From Amblyornis subalaris (taxonomy: Eukaryota > Chordata > Aves > Passeriformes > Ptilonorhynchidae), in assembly GCA_018881555.1 (NCBI GenBank), contig JACAXG010000270.1, positions 332,509 through 396,508 of the forward strand: 64,000 bases of DNA, written 5' to 3'. This document shows positions 61,145-64,000 of this stretch, piece after piece. A program made the position numbers and the translations under genes. Numbering within the stretch: the stretch's first letter is position 1; each line of letters starts with the position of its first letter. Under the pieces are notes generated by a model, which made no database searches, was not told the origin of the DNA, and worked only from the letters and a program-made list of their open reading frames with translations.

Positions 61145-64000
61145 TGGGTCGCTTCACCCTCTGGGTGAAGAACCTGTCTCTAATATCCAACCTAAACCTC
61201 CCCTGACACAACTTCAGGCCACTCTCTTGGGTCTTGTCACAGAGAAGAGATCAGTGCCTGCCCCTCCTCTTCCTCTCATGAGGAAGTTGTAGACTGCAAC
61301 AAGGTCTCCCCTCAGTCTCCTCCAGTCTGAACAGACCAAGTACCTTCAGCCACTTCTCATATGTCTTCCCCTCAAGGTCTTTCACCATCCTTGTGGTCCT
61401 ACTTTGGACACTCTCCAATAGCTTTATATCCTTGTATTGTGGCACCCAAAACCGCCCCCAGCACTTGAGGTGAGGCTGCCCCGGTGCAGAGCAGAGCAGG
61501 ACAATCCCCTCCCTTGCCCAGCTGGTGATGCTGTGCCTGATGCCCCCCAGGACAGGGCTGGCCCTCCTGGCTGCCAGGACACAGCTGACTCATGTTCAAT
61601 TTGGAACCAACCAGGACTCCAGGTTCCTTTTCATGGCACTGCTTTCCAGCATCTCATTCCCCAGTCTGTCCATACATCCGGGGTTGCCCCATCCCCAATG
61701 CAGAATCCAGCACTTGTTAAACTTCATACAGCTGGTGATTGCCCAGATCTCCAATTTGCCTAGCCTTTGAGAGAGTCAACAGTTCCTCCCAGTTTTGTAT
61801 CATCTGCGAACTTGCCTAGTATCCCTTCCAGTCCTGCATCCAGGTCATTTATGAAGATGTTGAATTACACCAAGCCTAAGATGAAGCCCTTCACAACCCC
61901 ACTAGTGACTGGTCACCACCCCATTCACTGTAACCGTTTATGCCCAATCCATGAGCCAGTTGCTCACCCATCACATGATGTGTTTATCCATCTGTGCGCT
62001 GGACATTTTGTTCAGAACGATCCTGTGAGAGACAGTAGTGAAATCTTGACTGAAATCTAAAAAGCTCACATCACCTGGCTTCCCTTGATCAAGTAGGCTT
62101 GTCATGAAAGGAAATCAGGTTTGATAAGTGGGACTTTCCTCTCATGAACCCATTCTGGCTGTGACCAGTGACTGCATTGTCTTTCAGGTGTTTTTCAATA
62201 TCACTCAGAATAATTTTTTTTCATAACTTTACCAGGCAGAGGAGTGAGATTGACAGGCCTGTAGTTTCCAGGGTCCTCCTTCTTGCCCTTCTTGAAAACT
62301 GGGACAACACTGGCCAGCTTCTAGTCAGCTGCGACTTCTCTGGATTCCCAAGACTGCTCAAAAATCATCGAGGCGGGTTTTGTGATGACATCAGCCAACT
62401 CCTTCAGGATTCTTGGATGAATCCCATCATGCCCCATAGATTTATAGGGATCCAGCTGGAGCAGCAGATTCAACACGATTTCAGAGTCAACTGGTCTTTG
62501 ATCGTTCTTACATTCGTGGTCCTCCCGCTCAGGACACTGAGACCCCCTTGATCCATCATCCATGTTGAAGATAGAGGCGAAGAACACATAAACACCTCTG
62601 CCTTGTCCATGTCCCTGTTTGTGAGGTGACCATCCTCATTCTGTAATGAGCTGTTATTTTTACACTGCCTATTGCCATTAATATATTTGAAAAAACTGTT
62701 TTTATTGTCCCCCTCAATTGTAGCCAGCTTTGGCTCCAGTTGAGCTTCGGCCACATAAATTTTCTTTCCACAGTGGTGAGTAGCATCTCTGTATTCCTGC
62801 CATGTCACCTGACCTTGTTTCCACTGAGCATACACCTTCCATTTTTGCTTTATTTACAAGAGAAGATCCCTGTTGAGCCAAGCCGGCCTTTTGCCTCACC
62901 TACTTGACTTCCAACAGTTGGGAATTGCCTGCTCCTGTGCCCTTAGGAGGTGATGTTGACAAAGTAACCAGCACGGAGGGATGCCGGCACCTGCAAAACC
63001 ATTTTCCCAGGGGGAATTACTCACTAGATCCCTAAGCAGCCTGAAGTCTGCTCTCCTCATGTCCAGAGATGAGGTTTTGCTGGCACTTTTCCTCCTGTAA
63101 GCAGAGATTTTAAACTCGATTCTTTCATGGTTGCTGTGGCCAAGACGACCGCCAATCTCCACTTTGCTCGTGAGATCCTCTCTGTTGGCAAGCAGTAGAT
63201 CAAGGTGGGCATCTTTTCGGGTCCGTTCTCTTAAGACCTGTTCCATAGAGTTGTCATCCAGATTTTGTAGGAATTTTCTGGCCCAGGTGGCACCATCTAT
63301 GTGATGCTCCCAGTTAATTTCTGACGAGTTGAAGTACCCCATAAGGACAAGGGCAGTTGACTTGGAAGCACCCTTTAGTTCCTCCAAGAATAAATCATTA
63401 GTCATTGTCCCAGCTGGGGGGCCTATAGCAGGCTCCCATGGTAATATCTGCATTATTTACTTGCCCCTTGATTCTTACCCAGAGGCTCTCAACAGTGCCA
63501 TTGCCACCTGTGGGCTTTGTACATTCTAACCCTTCTGTATAGTGCCACCTCTCTGCCTCTCCTGCCCTACCTATTCCTCCTGAAGAGACTGTGGCTATCC
63601 ACCAGAGCACTCCAGTCACAGGATTCATCCCACCAGGTTTCACTTACGCCAGTGATGTCAAATCTCTTGACACTGGGCCAAAGCTTTGAGCTTTGAGCTC
63701 CTCTTGTTCATTCCTCATTCTCTGTGCATTAGCGTAGAAATATTTCAAGTGTTGTACATTGTAGCCAACACCTGGTGAAGCATATTGACGCATGTCATTA
63801 GTGCTTGTTTCCTCAAGCTTTGGCACACTATCCCATAGTTCATCACTATTTTTGTCCCTTTCCCCCTTCCAAGCTAATTTGAAGCTCTGTCAACAAGCCC
63901 CACTAGCTCCTGTGCTACTACTTCTTTCTCATCTGAGATAGGTGTGTCCCATGCAGGACCAGGTGTTGAGTAGTGTAGAATCGCGCGCTGCCCCTCAGTG
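61145..64000 (-). mobile_element. CR1 LINE, long decayed ORF2 (endonuclease to RT C-terminus), runs off the window
   Basis: The reverse strand from 64000 down to about 61145 contains, in order, part of the APE-type endonuclease, a linker, reverse-transcriptase fingers ('YKSMGHDGIHPRILKELADV', 62440-62380), the palm with an intact FADD box (61810-61799, within 'KFADDTKLGGTV') and the C-terminal thumb ('LLESVQSRTTRMVKDLEG', about 61420-61360). It ends in the 3' region 'TTCTTCACCCAGAGGGTG'. This is nearly a whole ORF2, far longer than the usual CR1 fragment. It is interrupted by several stops and frameshifts, so it is a fossil. The 5' part lies beyond the window end. Confidence 0.95.
62896..63453 (-). 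pseudogene. CR1 ORF2 endonuclease domain remnant with altered catalytic motifs
   Basis: The longest open piece of this CR1 (185 codons) covers the C-terminal half of the APE-like endonuclease that nicks target DNA during LINE insertion. Two expected catalytic motifs are visible but changed. The GDFN motif reads GYFN (in 'ALVLMGYFNSSEINW', Asp to Tyr), and the terminal SDH reads SNH (in 'GRLGHSNHERIEF', Asp to Asn). The conserved 'DLLLANRED' segment lies between them. The domain is therefore probably inactive in this copy. Downstream, the linker frame at 62835-62470 continues the same ORF in another frame. Confidence 0.85.

Noticed and set aside
61437..62551. Plus-strand ORFs of 81-127 codons
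   Set aside because: They are antisense shadows of the minus-strand CR1 ORF2.
1..64000. Search for CRISPR arrays, operons, prokaryotic or phage-type modules
   Set aside because: The DNA is vertebrate, with LINE and LTR fossils; no regularly spaced repeats with unique spacers and no tightly packed ORFs exist.

Overview
The window looks like bird nuclear DNA. The main evidence is its repeats: at least seven CR1 LINE fragments (3' ends reading like '...GATTCTATGATTCC', RT and endonuclease remnants in both orientations) and several LTRs of the type found in avian endogenous retroviruses. The rest is AT-rich, single-copy-looking intergenic or intronic sequence with a few microsatellites. Two isolated N bases (16736, 51099) suggest a draft or consensus assembly. 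I cannot name the species or the chromosome.

Layout. 1-13.9 kb: AT-rich sequence with one CR1 tail (3.1-3.3 kb), a minus-strand coding-like block at 5.25-5.55 kb and a small minus-strand ORF followed closely by AATAAA at 12.6 kb. 13.9-14.7 kb: a strong CpG island (CCAAT box, GC boxes, ETS-like site, long TC tract), the only convincing promoter; a CR1 copy begins within about 35 bases of its right edge. 16.0-17.1 kb: a minus-strand exon-like block with a broken frame, next to an LTR-like sequence. 20.9 kb: a minus-strand exon-like block with good splice signals and a basic PKKRKR stretch. 21.7-22.8 kb: CR1 tail, GC-rich block, then a probable solo LTR with internal tandem duplications. 26.2-26.7 kb: antisense CR1. 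33.1 kb: a plus-strand coding-like block. 35.3-37.07 kb: LTR start joined to a decayed CR1 reverse transcriptase. 37-60 kb: mostly unrecognised AT-rich DNA, with a CR1 tail at 47.8 kb, a hexamer array at 45.5 kb and a CpG-rich patch at 52.1-52.4 kb. 60.4-60.9 kb: a solo LTR with a perfect 5-base target duplication. 61.1-64.0 kb: a long, decayed antisense CR1 ORF2 that runs off the window end.

No intact protein-coding gene can be assigned. Most open frames of 60-130 codons are what chance gives in 64 kb of six-frame sequence, or lie in repeats. The three minus-strand exon-like blocks (5.3, 16.1, 20.9 kb) could be parts of a minus-strand gene or unrelated chance frames; the sequence alone does not decide. 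I see no CRISPR array, operon, tRNA or rRNA gene, and nothing I can defend as a new biological system.
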